Shown piece by piece: positions 21,007-33,905 of a stretch of 64,000 nt of DNA. The DNA comes from Carposina sasakii. Its lineage: Eukaryota; Arthropoda; Insecta; Lepidoptera; Carposinidae. The notes under the pieces are model-generated. The model was not told the origin of the DNA. It did no database searches and saw nothing but the letters and a program-made list of their open reading frames with translations. Position 1 is the first letter of the stretch, and every line of letters begins with the position of its first letter. A program made the position numbers and the translations under genes. The stretch is taken from assembly GCA_014607495.2 (NCBI GenBank), contig CP053148.1, forward strand, positions 8,122,001 to 8,186,000, in the 5' to 3' direction.

Positions 21007-22422
21007 TAGTATTATCTCAAGATAATTGTTAATCTGTCTAATAAGGCCACAATCTCATAAATACCGCCAACTCATTAGCAATAACGTACGTCACCCTAAG
21101 GCTGCATTCAAACCAGAACATTTTGCCAAACATTTGCCACAAAAAATACAGTACCTACTACATTATACGTATGATATTTTCTTACTTCGTATCAGTCAAA
21201 ATGTTATAGTTTATTCTATTAAAATAACTTATTACAAAAAATCTGAATTTTGAGTCTAAAAGCTGTTTCTTCCAATAACGGTCAGTCTATCTGTCAATTT
21301 GGAGAATAAAGTTGATGCTGTCTCTATCTAGATCAAGTTTTCCCTAATAAGTGTGTTTCACCATAAAAGCAAAAAACTTTTTAAATACTTCCCCTAATTA
21401 CCTTTGGCCGTTATCAAAAATGTTTTTCTTTGCATCATTTGACATAACACAATTTTTAACAATAAGTTAGATTCTTTTGCCAACGTTTATATTAAACACA
21501 GCCTTATACTCGCAAAACAAGCAATTTCCCCTCTTGCTAATTTCCCCGAGACCTCTCACAGGCATCTAGACATTTGTAATGGGCTCGTATCAAAGGCATG
21601 CAGTAAATGCTTAACAACAACATTTAAAGTCCTGTTCAAACTTACGCGATATCGCGAGAAACTGCGATATTGTTACAATTGTACGGATGCCTAGTATTTC
21701 TGCGTTTTTTAAATATTTATTACTGTTAGTGCGAAATTAGGTTACAAAGATTTAAATTGATAAACATTTGTGTGACTGCTACAATACATAGTCCAAAGGT
21801 AGTCTTAGGAGCGCGGATTATAAATAAAGAAACATCTATGGATTAAAAATTAATTTTAAATTTTATAATCATACCAATGGTGGATAGGTACAATACAATA
21901 TTCCGGTATATACCGGGATTTGATCCTAGGGTCTTCTGCTCAGAACGCAGGGCGTATACAAAATATCAATTTTCATGAAAATCATATCAATCTGTAAAAC
22001 TACGCATGTAAATGAAAATTGGTATGGATGTTTATCTTTGTAAGTTCCACATTATTTCGCTTCGGTATCGCATAGATTGTAAAAGCCTTTAGTTTCTATT
22101 GCCTGAGTCTGTAGAGCAGTAATTGACGTCTCTTACACGTTAATTACATAGTATTGTTGGCAATGCGAAATTAGATAGAAATTCGAGTACAGATGGCAAA
22201 AATATAATTACTATACATAAATAACCTTGAACTTTATTTTCGTCCCAGAATATCATGACCAGAAATATAGATTGTAAAAAAACAATATGCTCAAATTTTG
22301 AAGTAGACAATTTTCTATTAATATTTTGGTATGGAAACCACTTTCACTATAGACTTTTTATAAAATATAGCCATTTTTAAAACAGGGGCAATCCTAAATA
22401 ATAATTTATTGTGTACATCACA
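21007..22422. other. Gene-free stretch with repeat remnants
   Basis: No gene is supported. A remnant near 21270-21350 (GGAGAATAAAGTTGATGCTG) resembles the foldback at 59228-59368. A tRNA-like B-box scrap on the minus strand lies near 21915-21935 (GGGATTTGATCCTAGG on the plus strand). Confidence 0.4.
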
Positions 22423-22810
22423 TACAGGATGTTTTTTTGTGGCCACCTTTAACGAAGGGTGCGTATTCTATACATGAAATAAAGTAAGTTTATGCCAAAA
22501 AAAAATGCTGGGAAAAAAAAAAATTTTTTTGAAATTTTTTTTTAAATTCCTTGATCGTGCGAAATTTATAGTGTCTAGTGTTTATGTTAGTTTTTTTATA
22601 GACAGATATTAATTATTTTTCGTGAAAAAATCCTGCTACGCGCGTCTATGTGCATTTATGCAGAAAAACGCAGTCTATTTACTCAACTTTGGACCCTAAT
22701 ATTTTGGAAACCAGACACTTCCCAGGTATGCTTCCATGGAGAAAAATGATCGTGATGATGAGGAGATTCCGTAGTTTTCAGAAACGTTGACGACCAAAAA
22801 TCACCCTGTA
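22423..22810. mobile_element. TACAGGATG-family MITE, copy 1
   Basis: A 388-bp non-coding element from TACAGGATGTTTTTTTGTGG to CCAAAAATCACCCTGTA. The two ends are short inverted repeats (TACAGGRTG). Landmarks are GGCCACCTTTAACGAAGGGT, ATGAAATAAAGTAAGTTTAT, AACGCAGTCTATTTACTCAA and TTCCCAGGTATGCTTCCATG. Five more copies lie in the window, at 32149, 32691, 47130, 57303 and 61361. The autonomous partner is not present and the superfamily is unassigned. Confidence 0.85.
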
Positions 22811-24960
22811 ATATATTTTCTCTCAAAAAAAAAAAGAGGAAAAAATTGCTTTCCCTGCTATCCCTACTGATGAAGATCAGAAGCTGGTTCTAACACCGCG
22901 TGTTCTGACTAACAATAAGACCTGTACGATGTATACAGCCAATCAGGATGTAGATAGTTACATACAAATTTTACTTATTTACAGGTATGTACTGCTGTAT
23001 CTACGTGTGACAATTGGTGTGATTGCGACACGTAGAAATCAATTGCTGATTCAGGTATTACTCTAGTATGCTCCACTACTATTGGCTATTATATTTAATA
23101 ACTTGGTTCTGTCGTGGAAGTAAGCTTAAGTAACAATCGTTCTCCTTATAAAAATCCTATTTAAGATTATACCAAAGTAAGTCAGTCAACTATTCCATGA
23201 ATGGATAACAGAGTCGCCGAAAAGATGAAAACACACCTGGCATATAAAAGCATAATATTCAATTTAAAAGGCCTGTCTATACCAAACATGTCCTATGATA
23301 TCCCTCATACTAACATCCATCCACAAAATTTATAACGAAAAAAAACGTATTTCAGGTCCATAACTTTAGGGTACATGCTCCTATCAGTGCCTATAAACGT
23401 CAGTGAACATTTAAAATACACGACGCGTTCATAAAAGAGTTATTTGTGCCGACTATGGAGGTTAAAAACGTTTCATTGCATCAGGTTTCCCTTTTAGGGT
23501 TCCGTGAAAGTGCATGTACAAAGTTTACAGTTTAGTTTCCATCGAGGGTAATCGGTACTCCCACCACTGTAATTTAATAGTGACGCCTGATATCATTTAA
23601 TATTTAATACAGGATAGATGTTATAAATAAAAATATCACACACTTCACAACACATTACCTTCGTCCCACACTTAGATCCCTAAGGTCTTGTGTCATGGCT
23701 ACTTAGCCACGGTATATAAATACAAAGATAAGTATAGAAACATCCACTTTCGAAATAAACATCAATATTCATAATCATCATATTTGTACCTACCGGGATT
23801 CGCACCCAGGACCTATGGCGTTGCTAGCAATAAGTAGTTATTATATTTTATCTTATTGAGGATTGATTAGTGCAGTTGGTTGTGGTGGTGAACGTGCCTG
23901 CTTTAGGTCCTAGGTTCAAATCTCGATAGTTTATGATGAGGACCTTTATTTCTGTGTCAAGCAAGATCATCAGTTTTAGGTTATATTAATTTTGTAATAA
24001 TAATTTTTTCGTGATACTTGCCTAATATAACTTACTTGTTGGTCTAAGTTAATATTTAAAAGACTAGATTACGATCGTACAACCCTTAAAACTCCGACCG
24101 AGAAGACATAGCACTAGTTTTCTCATTTGTAATTTACTACGGATCCCGAAAATCACAGGAATTTCAATTTCCCATGAACGAGAAGAGATTACGTGATTTC
24201 AGATCGCGATTGAATGCTGATTTTTGAAAATGTTTGACGAAAACATGGCAATTATGTATAGACTTGCAAACAAATATTAAGTACCTTTCATGCATTTTTA
24301 AAATATACAACAGGCTTAGGGAAAAAACTTTAAAGTTTGTTTTTGGTTTTAACACGATAAGTTGTCAACAGTGAAGCCCACCATCAGCACAGGCAATCAA
24401 ATCTACCAATTTAAAAAGTGTGTTTAAGTGTTTTTTACAGCTCCAATCCCTGAGCGCTACTCGCACACTTGACCTATTTATTTTTTGTTTGTTCAAAGTC
24501 GAAACAAAAATATCAAAGCCGAGTTTTATGCCAGTTTCGTGATGAGCGCGCGTTATTAAATAGCTTACCTTCCCGCAAAGGGAATTTGCAGATATTAAAA
24601 TGAAAATACAGTGGAAACATACAAAATTTTGATGAAATTCCATACTTTTTAAACATAAGAAATACATACTTATATCATGTAGTAGTAAATAGTAGTACCT
24701 AGTAGAAATTATATAGAATTATATGACATTTAATTGATTATCCTCTCAGCTGTCGATTGCCCGCAGTATTCATAAAATTATCTTATATAATTGTTTTTTT
24801 TTCTACTAAGTATCTATAAAATTACAATAAATTTTCTTTGTAAAATGCACTTCATTATTTCACTAATTGTTCATTCTCTTATGTTTAAAAACCAAGGAAT
24901 TTCATCAAAATTTTGTAGGTTTCCACTGTGTTGTATATCCTTGTACTAAAGTATTAGACT
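22811..24960. other. Gene-free stretch with a tRNA-SINE-like remnant
   Basis: Positions 23868-23940 (plus) have a tRNA-like A box in TAGTGCAGTTGG and a B box in AGGTTCAAATCTCG, the layout of a decayed tRNA-derived SINE. A minus-strand B-box-like scrap lies near 23795. Nothing else is recognised. Confidence 0.4.
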
Positions 24961-25075
24961 AAGGGCCGATTAACAGTGAAATAGCCTATATGAAGGATAA
25001 AACTGGTGCTGTGTCTATGAACAAGGTTTAGAGCAAGACAACATCAAATTTGTCTTTCACCGTTGAAAAAGTCGG
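24961..25075. repeat. Decayed foldback, GGCCGATTT family
   Basis: Starts AAGGGCCGATTAACAGTGAA and ends GAAAAAGTCGGCC. It resembles the cleaner foldback at 59228-59368, with the inner AAAACTGGTGCTGTGTCTAT and TTAGAGCAAGACAACATCAA arms. Confidence 0.5.
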
Positions 25076-25555
25076 CCATTATTTTAGTTTCTTTAATATT
25101 TATTATCGATTATATTAAAGTAAATAAAATACCTACTAAATCTCAAAGAGGAGCTCAAAAGTACATTTTAAGGTAGTCTCAATAATAGTGCAGCATTGAG
25201 ACTGGTCGTTCATTGTACGCCTTTGTAATATTTTTCCTAAGTATTCAATAACATATACTCGTTCGTACTTCAGATGATAGCTCTGAGCTTAATGTCTAGT
25301 CTTTTCAAAGTTGCTGAAAAGATACATTTAATTTAAAGCTCCGTTCAATATTAGAACCTGAGAATAAATCAATCATAATTATACTCGTAGAACTCTTCCG
25401 TTACCTAATGAGTATACCGAGTGCAGAAAATTGAGAACACTAAATGCCAAATTATATAATAGAGATTAAAAAATATCTCGGATTATTTTACTGAATGACA
25501 TATTATATGAAAACAAATATAAAACAAATGCCAAATCTTTGGCAATGTGAGTTTA

Positions 25556-25623
25556 GAAACCGAGTGGGGAGTTCGGAAGTCCCCACTCGGTTTCGAATGG
25601 GGTCGGAACAGTTCCGACCCCAT
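25556..25623. repeat. Two adjacent perfect hairpins
   Basis: Hairpin 1 (25556-25594) has 15-bp arms, GAAACCGAGTGGGGA and TCCCCACTCGGTTTC, around a 9-nt loop. Two bases later, hairpin 2 (25597-25623) has arms ATGGGGTCGGAA and TTCCGACCCCAT with a 3-nt loop. Both are GC-rich in an AT-rich background. The function is unknown. Confidence 0.85.
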
Positions 25624-27180
25624 ATTATAATGAAATAAGGGCAAGTTATATACCGTTACACTTGGTTATGGGATCTTCTGCACGATCTTGTAGTTCTAGC
25701 TAGTCCATTTTTGTGTACACTGTTGTTCTCCAAAAATGGGGCAGTATGTCGTTAAAATAATCATAATGCTCAAAGAAAATGTAAATTTATTGTAAATTTC
25801 ACTATTACCATGTAACCGTCTTTAGCGTGATCTATTCAATCATACAAAATTGAGTTTATTGTATTTTAATATCCGCGGCACAAACAATGGTAGGAGTACC
25901 TAATGTTAATAGATATGCTTAACAACGTAGCTACGGAAGTGTTTAATATCCACCAAACATTTTCATTGGTACATGTGAATTGGATTAGTAGATATCAAAT
26001 ACATCCACAGCAAAGTATCATTAAATGCAGCATAATTAATTAACACCAACGAATAAAACATCAAGATTGACATTTAACTGAAAGTTCCAAAAAATATATT
26101 GAACTTATTAAAATAATTAATACGAAACCGTGTCAAAATTACAAGGACGCTACCGTTCATGTCAGAGGATTTTGTTACAGGAGGAAGTTTAAATAATTCT
26201 AACATTATTCAGTAAATTACATTTACGGATCTCGTTTCAAAGTTAATTTAAGGTATTTGGGTGAACGGATCACGTTTACCATTATTAAAACTGAAGCCAT
26301 ATTTTACAAATAATAGTCGATCGATAGGATGTAAAAGACTAAAAAACTTTCGGTAACACAATTAACTTCATAGAAAGGTCAAAGGATCCTGAAAATTTGT
26401 TGAAACTAAGTCTACTCTTCAGTTTTCCTTTTTATGATAGATTCTTCGAATCTTAATTTTAAGATTAAGCCATACTTAATCTTATATTTTAGCATTGCTG
26501 AAAAATTGCGTCTTTTCAAATTGGTTAAAATGGGAGACTTTTCAAATCAATATCAAGTATTTCGACCTGTGTGTTAAGAAGGGTTTTGGAAAATTCAAAT
26601 TATTTTGCCGCGTACAAAGTCGACAAACTATCTTCAGTAAAAACTGCTACATGATCCTTTAATACATATTAATAGTAACATTTTTAGTTCGTTTATTTAT
26701 AGTTATATCACCAAAGTGCCTATAATTTTCTAACTGTAAATATTCATTTAATAACTTGCAAAAATTAAGGATATATTAAATAAAATAAAAGTAATATTTT
26801 ATGTATTCAAACTCTAATGGGAGTTACCCCGACCCTTTACGATTTCAATTTGCTTCAAAGTTGAAAGTGTCTCGTGGCAGTAAAGCGTGAAAGAGATGGT
26901 TAAACATAAAATAACTGGGTTGGAAAGAGATCGACGATTGTCACATTAGGTAATGACGCAAGCTTATTTGATTGAGGTTTTTTCATTATATAGTAACGGG
27001 TTTACATAGTTAAGGACTATATAAGAACTGATTCTTTTTGATCTTTCGTATTGAAATTGGCCGTTAGTGCGTTTGCCTGTACCTGGAGATGCGCTCGCAT
27101 CTTCCGTCAGATATGAACCGACACTTAAACACCATAGATCAAGGAATTCGATTGGTGGATAACACACGCATTCTTAGTAT
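25624..27180. other. Gene-free AT-rich stretch
   Basis: No supported gene, RNA or repeat was recognised. The short minus-strand frame at 26964-27167 has no domain signal. Confidence 0.4.
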
Positions 27181-27291
27181 AACATATTTACTTATTACTT
27201 ATACCACACCGTCACATGTACCTACTATATTTAATTTTATGTAACATCTATATAACCTGTGACATGCAATAAATGAATCTAATCTAATCTA
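27181..27291 (+). mobile_element. Non-LTR element 3' tail
   Basis: Ends CATGCAATAAATGAATCTAA with a short AATCT reiteration, a typical LINE or SINE 3' terminus. The following 100 bp (from 27292) resemble 36085-36180, sharing CAGATAC, CACAATAAAA and GGTAGAAATA blocks. Confidence 0.45.
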
Positions 27292-27480
27292 CACACAGAT
27301 ACAATAACCACAATAAAACAAGTCAAACAGGGTAGAAATATAGGAACGATAGGTAGGAACGAAGACAGTGGAAAGCATATTTAAAAAGTACAAAACAAAT
27401 TACAATAAGTAGCATACCATATCCATGTTAGAAGAGCAGCCTAAAAACCAAAGATTTTTTTCCTATTGAGATAATATGGT

Positions 27481-27616
27481 GGATTCCTACAGTCACCTAA
27501 ACGTAAATTTAGTCCTACCTGTCCTTTTCTCTCTCAGCCATTTATGTTAAGGACGGAGAGAGATAGACCTGACTAAGATTAGATTTAGGTTTAAGTGTGA
27601 CTGCCGGAATCGACCC
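27481..27616. mobile_element. Foldback MITE, GGATTCCTACAGTCAC ends
   Basis: The left arm GGATTCCTACAGTCACCTAA pairs imperfectly with a right arm ending TGTGACTGCCGGAATC. The centre has CTCTCTC opposite GAGAGAGA. About 136 bp, non-coding. Confidence 0.6.
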
Positions 27617-28034
27617 TAATGTTACATAAATGAACACATAACTGTGTTTTATCAAATAGTAGAACTGCAGTATCTTCCGCTTAGTCTAGCGGCGATAGGT
27701 GAAAAAGATTAATTTATAAAATTTAGTTTTTTAATTTATTAAAATTAGATTAATTAGTTTACTAATTTAAATGTAGGCTAACTTGAAACGGAGAAAGCTA
27801 ATTGAATTTGGCGCCTTCCAATCAATACACGCGTGAATCGTGTCGCAGTCACAAATGAAATCAAAATCAAACGCCTCTCGTAAATCAACATTCCTACCTA
27901 CAAAAATTCTGGTAGATTAACATCGGTTTTTCCTCTATAAAATACAGTGAAATATGATTACATATATAAATGCTATTTCAATATTTAGTGGGCTTAAAAA
28001 CCCTATTAGATCTTCATGAAAAACTAATAAGCCC

Positions 28035-28265
28035 TCTAATATTATAAAGGCGAAAGTTTGTGAATGTTTGTTACTTCTTCACGTCTAAACGGCTGGAGTG
28101 ATTTTAATAAAATTTGGAGTTACCTGTCACCCTGGATTAACACATTTCCTGTCACCCTGGATTAACATAGCTACTTTTTATCCCGATAAAATATTTTATG
28201 CCGGATAATTTTGACATTTTGTTTTTTCGGCAGTACACGCGGATGCAGTCGTGGGCAAGAGCTAG
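28035..28265 (+). mobile_element. Helitron-like element, short
   Basis: Begins TCTAATATTATAAAGGCG and ends GTGGGCAAGAGCTAG, with the TC start and CTAG end expected of a Helitron. The inner TCACCCTGGATTAACA block is duplicated. Related copies are at 30988-31315, 41685-41993 and 46555-46738. Confidence 0.65.
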
Positions 28266-29557
28266 TATTTTCTAAATTCCAGTTTATGCAAAACAGGGTT
28301 ATGGGATGAAATGTGATTAATACGAAAATAGGTCCTGCTATATGGCAGAAACTCTGGCAAAAGTAATAAATTATGTGGCGAAGGCAACCTAAACACGAAA
28401 TAGAATTTATTTATTTTTAATCTAGAAGCAGCTTCATAAAGCTCCAAGTAAATAAATAAAGGTGAAATAACCCAAACACAAAACAACCGTAATGTGGTTT
28501 GTATTAAAGAACAACTGCAAAGACATTTATTACATATTCCACCGTAACCTTATCAATTTAGAGTCTATATTCATGTACTCGACATTTATGCGCTCAGTGG
28601 GTACAATAGTTACTACAATTTTATTAAAACCTAGGCGAGGGTGGACTCGGTTTACTTCGGTATTCTTCATGGACGTACTAATTTTCCGGATAAACCCTAA
28701 ATTATCACGAAATAAAAAGTACCCTATGTTTATCAGGATTAACTTAGGATTCTAATAATGAAGAAATTTTTTTAATTGCTTTAGTAGTTTCGGAGCTTAT
28801 TCGATGCAAACAAACTAATCTTTCCTCTTTATAATATTAGTGTAGATTACTCTCGGTGTCTGCACGTGCAGTACCTAGTCGTAAAGGGGATCCCCATTCT
28901 CCTTACCTTCGAAGGGGGAACCCCCTTTACCCAGGTGTCCCTACTACGTCCAAGAATGTAAAATATTTAACACAATTTTAATAACTAAACTCTGGGACAA
29001 AATTGACTACTAAACCGAGATAGTGCGGTCAATAAAAACTGAAAATGGCTCCTGCAGTATATTTTACAGCGGTCGTTCAATTTCTGTTATGTTATACAAT
29101 ATGGCGTCATATGCTGAGGGTTTAAGCTACCTGATTTTATTGATTTGCTGATAGACATACTTACATATTATATAGGATGTAACAAAAGGTGTAGGTTAAG
29201 TGAAGCGCAATGAATAAGCCAACTATTATTTTTTGGTACTGATAGGTCTTTTATGTATAACTTAAGGATCGCGAATTAAATTCTGAAATCACGTTTGGCA
29301 GAGCGGAGTGAAATGTAAACGATTAGTGACAAGCTACTAGCACATCGTCAAAGAGACCGCCTCTAAATTTAATTCATAGTCCAATTAGCTTACAAACATT
29401 CATTTATTAAAATGTTGAAATTGGACGAAAACTATTTAATTTCAAGTGAGGTTTAGTCCACGGATATAAAGAGGCATGCGGGCTTATTCATAACCACTCT
29501 ATTCTGACGACAAATAGTCATGTAGTTTTAATTATCGTGGCTTATATTAATATGGAG
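28266..29557. other. Gene-free stretch with small repeat scraps
   Basis: Positions 29167-29225 match the TACAGGGTGTAAC foldback family (GATGTAACAAAAGGTGTAGG), and 29285-29350 match retroposon family B. A palindrome AAGGGGGAACCCCCTT lies near 28912. Open frames at 28262-28755 have no recognised domain. Confidence 0.4.
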
Positions 29558-29636
29558 GTTCCCAGATAGAGCGATAATTATCTGCTATTGACGACATCCT
29601 CTTCTGGTGATGGCAGATTATCGTTAAAGTGGGAAC
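29558..29636. repeat. Short foldback, GTTCCCA ends
   Basis: A 79-bp segment with left arm GTTCCCAGATAGAGCGATAA and right arm TTATCGTTAAAGTGGGAAC. The arms pair with a few mismatches. Probably a small MITE. Confidence 0.5.
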
Positions 29637-29751
29637 AACAGTCGATAGATAAAAACGATAAAATTGACGACAAACAGTGATTATAACTGATAGTAGTCCA
29701 ACAATTTTACCGTTACGTCAAATAGCCAATTTTTTAAAGTCTCTCAATATA

Positions 29752-29856
29752 CATACATGCATACTATACTTAGGGGTAGGCAAAGCACCAAGGGCCGATA
29801 GAACCACATGGTGCCACTTCTGACCAATTGAGGGTATAGTTGAGATGTACGAGTTA
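29752..29856 (-). mobile_element. (ATGT)n-tailed retroposon, family A, fragment
   Basis: A minus-strand fragment with AAGCACCAAGGGCCGATAGA and CACATGGTGCCACTTCTGAC. It keeps the tail side (ATACATACATGCATAC) and lacks the 5' half. Confidence 0.65.
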
Positions 29857-30042
29857 GATTACTTAATAGTAGATTATTTATTTTTGACCTCTCGTATGGA
29901 AATTGGCCGATAGTGGGAACGAGCTCTTGGAGTTACAATCGCTATGCGTCAGTTCATAATTATTTAGCAGGCTACATCGACGGAAACATTAATGCATCTC
30001 CACTTATATTTTCCTTCGTAATTTCATCATCCTGACAGGCAA

Positions 30043-30117
30043 TACAGGCAGGTTGTAACAGAAAGGATATGTTAAGCGAAAAGCTATGTAAATATTCCAC
30101 TTTTGTTACACCCTGTA
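30043..30117. mobile_element. TACAGGGTGTAAC foldback, 75-bp derivative
   Basis: Both ends are retained (TACAGGCAGGTTGTAACA and TTGTTACACCCTGTA), with only one inner arm, TATGTTAAGCGAAAAGCTAT. A longer copy is 46922-47563. Confidence 0.6.
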
Positions 30118-30128
30118 TATAGATTATA

Positions 30129-30184
<56 letters not shown>
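30129..30184. repeat. (TA)n microsatellite
   Basis: An uninterrupted TA dinucleotide run of about 28 units, next to the end of the preceding MITE. A second TA tract lies at 36691-36724. Confidence 0.9.
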
Positions 30185-30189
<5 letters not shown>

Positions 30190-30987
30190 GTTATGCATTC
30201 AAACGTACAGAAGAGATACTTGAGGATCTACTTAGATCCATTGTAAATATCCATTGATGGATCTTTTTACACTTTTATGTCCACTTTAATCCTCGATCCC
30301 AGAATATTTGCAAAATGGATTTTTTAGAAATTTATCCATTATAAAGCCACATCTACACTTTAATTATCTATAACCTCTTTTAACAAAACAAAATACCATG
30401 TCTCAGATAAGAAAGACCTGTAAAAAAACGACATTTCCATAGTACTGCAGCCTGCTTGTATGTCGTCTTGTGATATCATCACCGTCGCGTTGGATTCTCA
30501 AACTATGGACTTAGCACTTTGATATTATAAATTTATACACAACTTCTTTTAAGATTAGAAAATGCTTTGTCGCAATTAACAATTTGTATGCCAAATAGGC
30601 TGATCACAGAGAAGCTAATAAAAAAAAACTATTTAAAAATTAAACTATTTGATTTGATTTGTAAGTATTTTTATTACACAGGGAAACTACCTCTTTAATG
30701 ATTATTTGTATTACGATAAAAAATCTAAAGAAATAAGGTAAATCACATCAAAGTTTCTTTGTCAGAGAAGTAGATGCTAACAATATATCTTCATTATCTG
30801 ATTATTGTATAAAATAATCTTTTCATCTGAGAATATTTCATGTATAATGGACGAAGCACCTTCATAACATATTCAGATTGCACTGAGGTTATTCGCATGG
30901 GACGCCATTACGTAAGCAGGTTAAACATAAATCCACTGTTTGGGTCCCTGTCTTCCGAACACGGCAATTGTAAACTTTAGACACATC

Positions 30988-31315
30988 CTACGAATATTAT
31001 AAACGCGAAAGTTTGTAAGTTTCCCGAAACCGTTGGAACGTACTAAATGGAGATCTGTAGTCTCTGCCTACCCCTATGGGATATAGACGTGAGGTTATGT
31101 ATGTACCTATATGCATGTAAGTATGGATAGATGTTTGTTACTCTTTCACGTAAAAACGGCTGGAGCGGTTTTACAAAATTTGGTTTGGAGTTAGCGGACA
31201 CCCTGGATTAACACATGGCTACTTTTTATTCCGGGAAGGTATTTTTATCCCGGACAGTTTCGATATTTTATTTTTTTCTGCAGTCCACGCGGACGAAGTC
31301 GCGGGCGTCCACTAG
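30988..31315 (+). mobile_element. Helitron-like element with a retroposon insert
   Basis: The flanks ATATTATAAACGCGAAAGTT and GTCGCGGGCGTCCACTAG identify a Helitron-like copy ending in CTAG. Its sequence is interrupted at 31021-31115 by a retroposon fragment flanked by TGTAAGT. Confidence 0.6.
31021..31115 (+). mobile_element. (ATGT)n-tailed retroposon, 5'-truncated, TSD TGTAAGT
   Basis: Carries the 3' block CTCTGCCTACCCCTATGGGA then TATGTATGTACC. The 7-bp repeat TGTAAGT at 31014-31020 and 31116-31122 marks the target duplication within the Helitron-like host copy. Confidence 0.65.
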
Positions 31316-32148
31316 TTATAGATAAAGCACACAATCCTTATCTGTACATAATAGCAAGGTACATTCATATGTATCATATAAATAAATATAAAATGATATC
31401 CGCAATGCAGTATGTGATGTATAAATATGTCAATAGACTTTTTAAATTACTTAATTATTGAACGTGCAAGATTGTATAAGCGTACCTTATACTGCTGTTA
31501 AATAACGTGTTATTGTAATAAATACACTTTGTCAAAAAAAAATATGGCTTGGTTAATTTTGTGTGGTGGTGTTGTTTTCTTAAATGAAAGGATTTAAAAA
31601 CCTCTTCGTTCTTTTCTTTATAATATGAAGTCATTTAAATATGGATTGAATAGTGGAATATAAACATCTTAATATTTCATTACGAAGGATTGTAATGTCA
31701 AAATTCGTTACACGTTAATACTTTAAAATCCCTCTCTGGTATGCAAGGAAATTTTTATTGAAGGATTCAACTTAAACGGATTTTTTAATATCTTGATCAA
31801 TCCGAGAATTTGAATAAAATTTTAATACTACTAGAGTGAAAAACGATAAAAATGAGAAATAGCGCGATAATATGAAATAAGAACCGTTTATCCAATATTA
31901 TTTTATTTATTTATAGGTAGAACTTATTTAATTTTTATTTACAGCTTATACTTTTAGAAGTGCTTAGGTATATTGTGATCTCAATTGAATTTAGATTTTC
32001 TTTAATGTTTTCACTTTTTTTTTAAACATAGCTACATATTATGTCATCATTATTATATTAGTATGTCCATGATACCATGAATCAAAATCCCAAAATCCAA
32101 TAATTGCAAAACTATGATTGGTTTCCTAACTGGCAAGTCTTGACATTA
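31316..32148. other. Gene-free AT-rich stretch
   Basis: No supported ORF or recognised repeat. Confidence 0.4.
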
Positions 32149-32377
32149 TACAGGATGATTTTTAGTCGTCAACGTTCCCGAAAACTACGGAATCTCCTCA
32201 TCATCACGATCATTTTTCTCCATGGAAGCATACCTGGGAAGTGTCTGGTTTCCAAAATATTAGGGTCCAAAGTTGAGTAAATAGACTGCGTTTTTCTGCA
32301 TAAATGCACACATTACTTTATTTCATGTATGGAATACGTACCCTTCGTTAAAGGTGGCCACAAAAAAACATCCTGTA
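32149..32377. mobile_element. TACAGGATG-family MITE, copy 2, internally deleted
   Basis: Reads in the opposite orientation to copy 1. It joins TTCTGCATAAATGCACA directly to ATTACTTTATTTCATG, missing about 150 bp of the centre. Both ends (TACAGGATGATTTTTAGTCG and ACATCCTGTA) are intact. Confidence 0.8.
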
Positions 32378-32690
32378 TTATGACTTGCCAGTTTGCATAT
32401 AGGTTAACAATCTGTTTGTTAAAACAGGTACATATACATTTGCTTTTACTACGTCTAATACAATTAAGTACACTTCCCCCACTAGCATCTAGAATAACAA
32501 GTATGGACATACAAGAAGTAATTGCAAAGAAGATATGCGATAATCAAAATAGTCAGGCGACTGCTAACTGATGATCTTAAAATTTTCATTAAGCTTACTT
32601 TATATTGAAGAAAAATGTGATATTATTCCTTAGTTTCGGTTCTTATCTTGCCATAAAGTGAAGTAAATTGTATAAATATATACATACATA

Positions 32691-33067
32691 TACAGGGTGA
32701 TTTTTGGTCGTCAACGTTCCCGAAAACTACGGAATCTCCTCATTATCACGATCATTTTTCTCCATGGAAGCATACCTGGGAAGTGTGTGGTTTCCAAAAT
32801 ATTAGGGTCCAAAGTTGAGTAAATAGACTGCGTTTTTCTGCATAAATGCACATAGACGCACGTAGCAAGATTTTTTCACGAGAAATAATTAATATCTGTC
32901 TATAAATAAACTAGCATAAACACTAGACACTATAAATTTCGCCAGATCAAGTAATTAAAATTTAAAAAAAAAAAAAAATTCCCAGATTTTTTTTGGCATA
33001 AACTTACTTTATTTTATGTATAGACTACGCACCCTTCGTTAAAGGTGGCCACAAAAAAACACCCTGT
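32691..33067. mobile_element. TACAGGATG-family MITE, copy 3
   Basis: A full-length 377-bp copy in the same orientation as copy 2 and only 313 bp from it. It begins TACAGGGTGATTTTTGGTCG and ends AACACCCTGTA. It is followed at 33075-33140 by a retroposon family B scrap. Confidence 0.85.
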
Positions 33068-33663
33068 ATATACACATGACTGTGAAAATAAAGTAGCCAG
33101 AACTGTAGGCAGGTTCATAAAGGAGATCTCATAAACACTCTGTGGACCGCCTTATGAATAAACACTGTTACACCTCCTCTTATATTTGCTCCATGGTCAC
33201 GTACCTATTGTCATTCTGTTTTTTATGTGTTTTAAGTTTGAAATTAAATAAGTAGGTACATCTTCTACTACATCTTCATGTGTTCGTATAATTGTCTCAT
33301 AATATGAACAAGCATAGGTGAAGTTACCACAGATAAATAATGTTGCGACTATGTGTGATGCGACCATTAACTCTTATCCGATAATTCATGTCATCCCTTC
33401 TAAGTGGTTGGATTAAGCTTAGCTTGAGCCAGATTATCCATTGACATAGCACGGGATAGAGAGATCTATTTAAAACTTTACTTGTTAAATAACATCTATG
33501 TATGTATTTGTGCCCGAAAAGCGACGGAACACTCACTCCTAATCACGAATTCAAAACTCCCGTTAACACAATTTTTGTAGGATTTCGGAAAACCCTTATA
33601 TCCTATGTTCACCAAGGTTAACTAATAGAGAAAGTATTATTCAAACGGGTCTACTAGTATCGA

Positions 33664-33905
33664 CGACTCATCATCATCATCATCAGCCTATTGTAGTCCA
33701 CTGCTGGACGTAGGCCACCCCAGGGCACGCCACAAGACTGCCATGGGGAGTATTTGCCCATAGTCACCACGCTGGGTAGGCGGGTTGGTGACCGCAGTTT
33801 GTATTTTGGACTATGTTGTCAACACGGGAGGCGCTGCTGCCCGCCTCCCGGAAACCCTTAATCGCCTCATACGATACCCACGGGCAGACATGGGGTAGTA
33901 CGAAT
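33664..33905 (-). mobile_element. SINE-like unit with RTE 3' end, copy 1
   Basis: A minus-strand copy with a (CAT)n tail side, CAGCCTATTGTAGTCCACTG, CCCATAGTCACCACGCTGGG and GATACCCACGGGCAG. It is the same unit as 43621-43875 (minus), 51474-51743 and 54858-55120 (plus). Non-coding. Confidence 0.75.
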
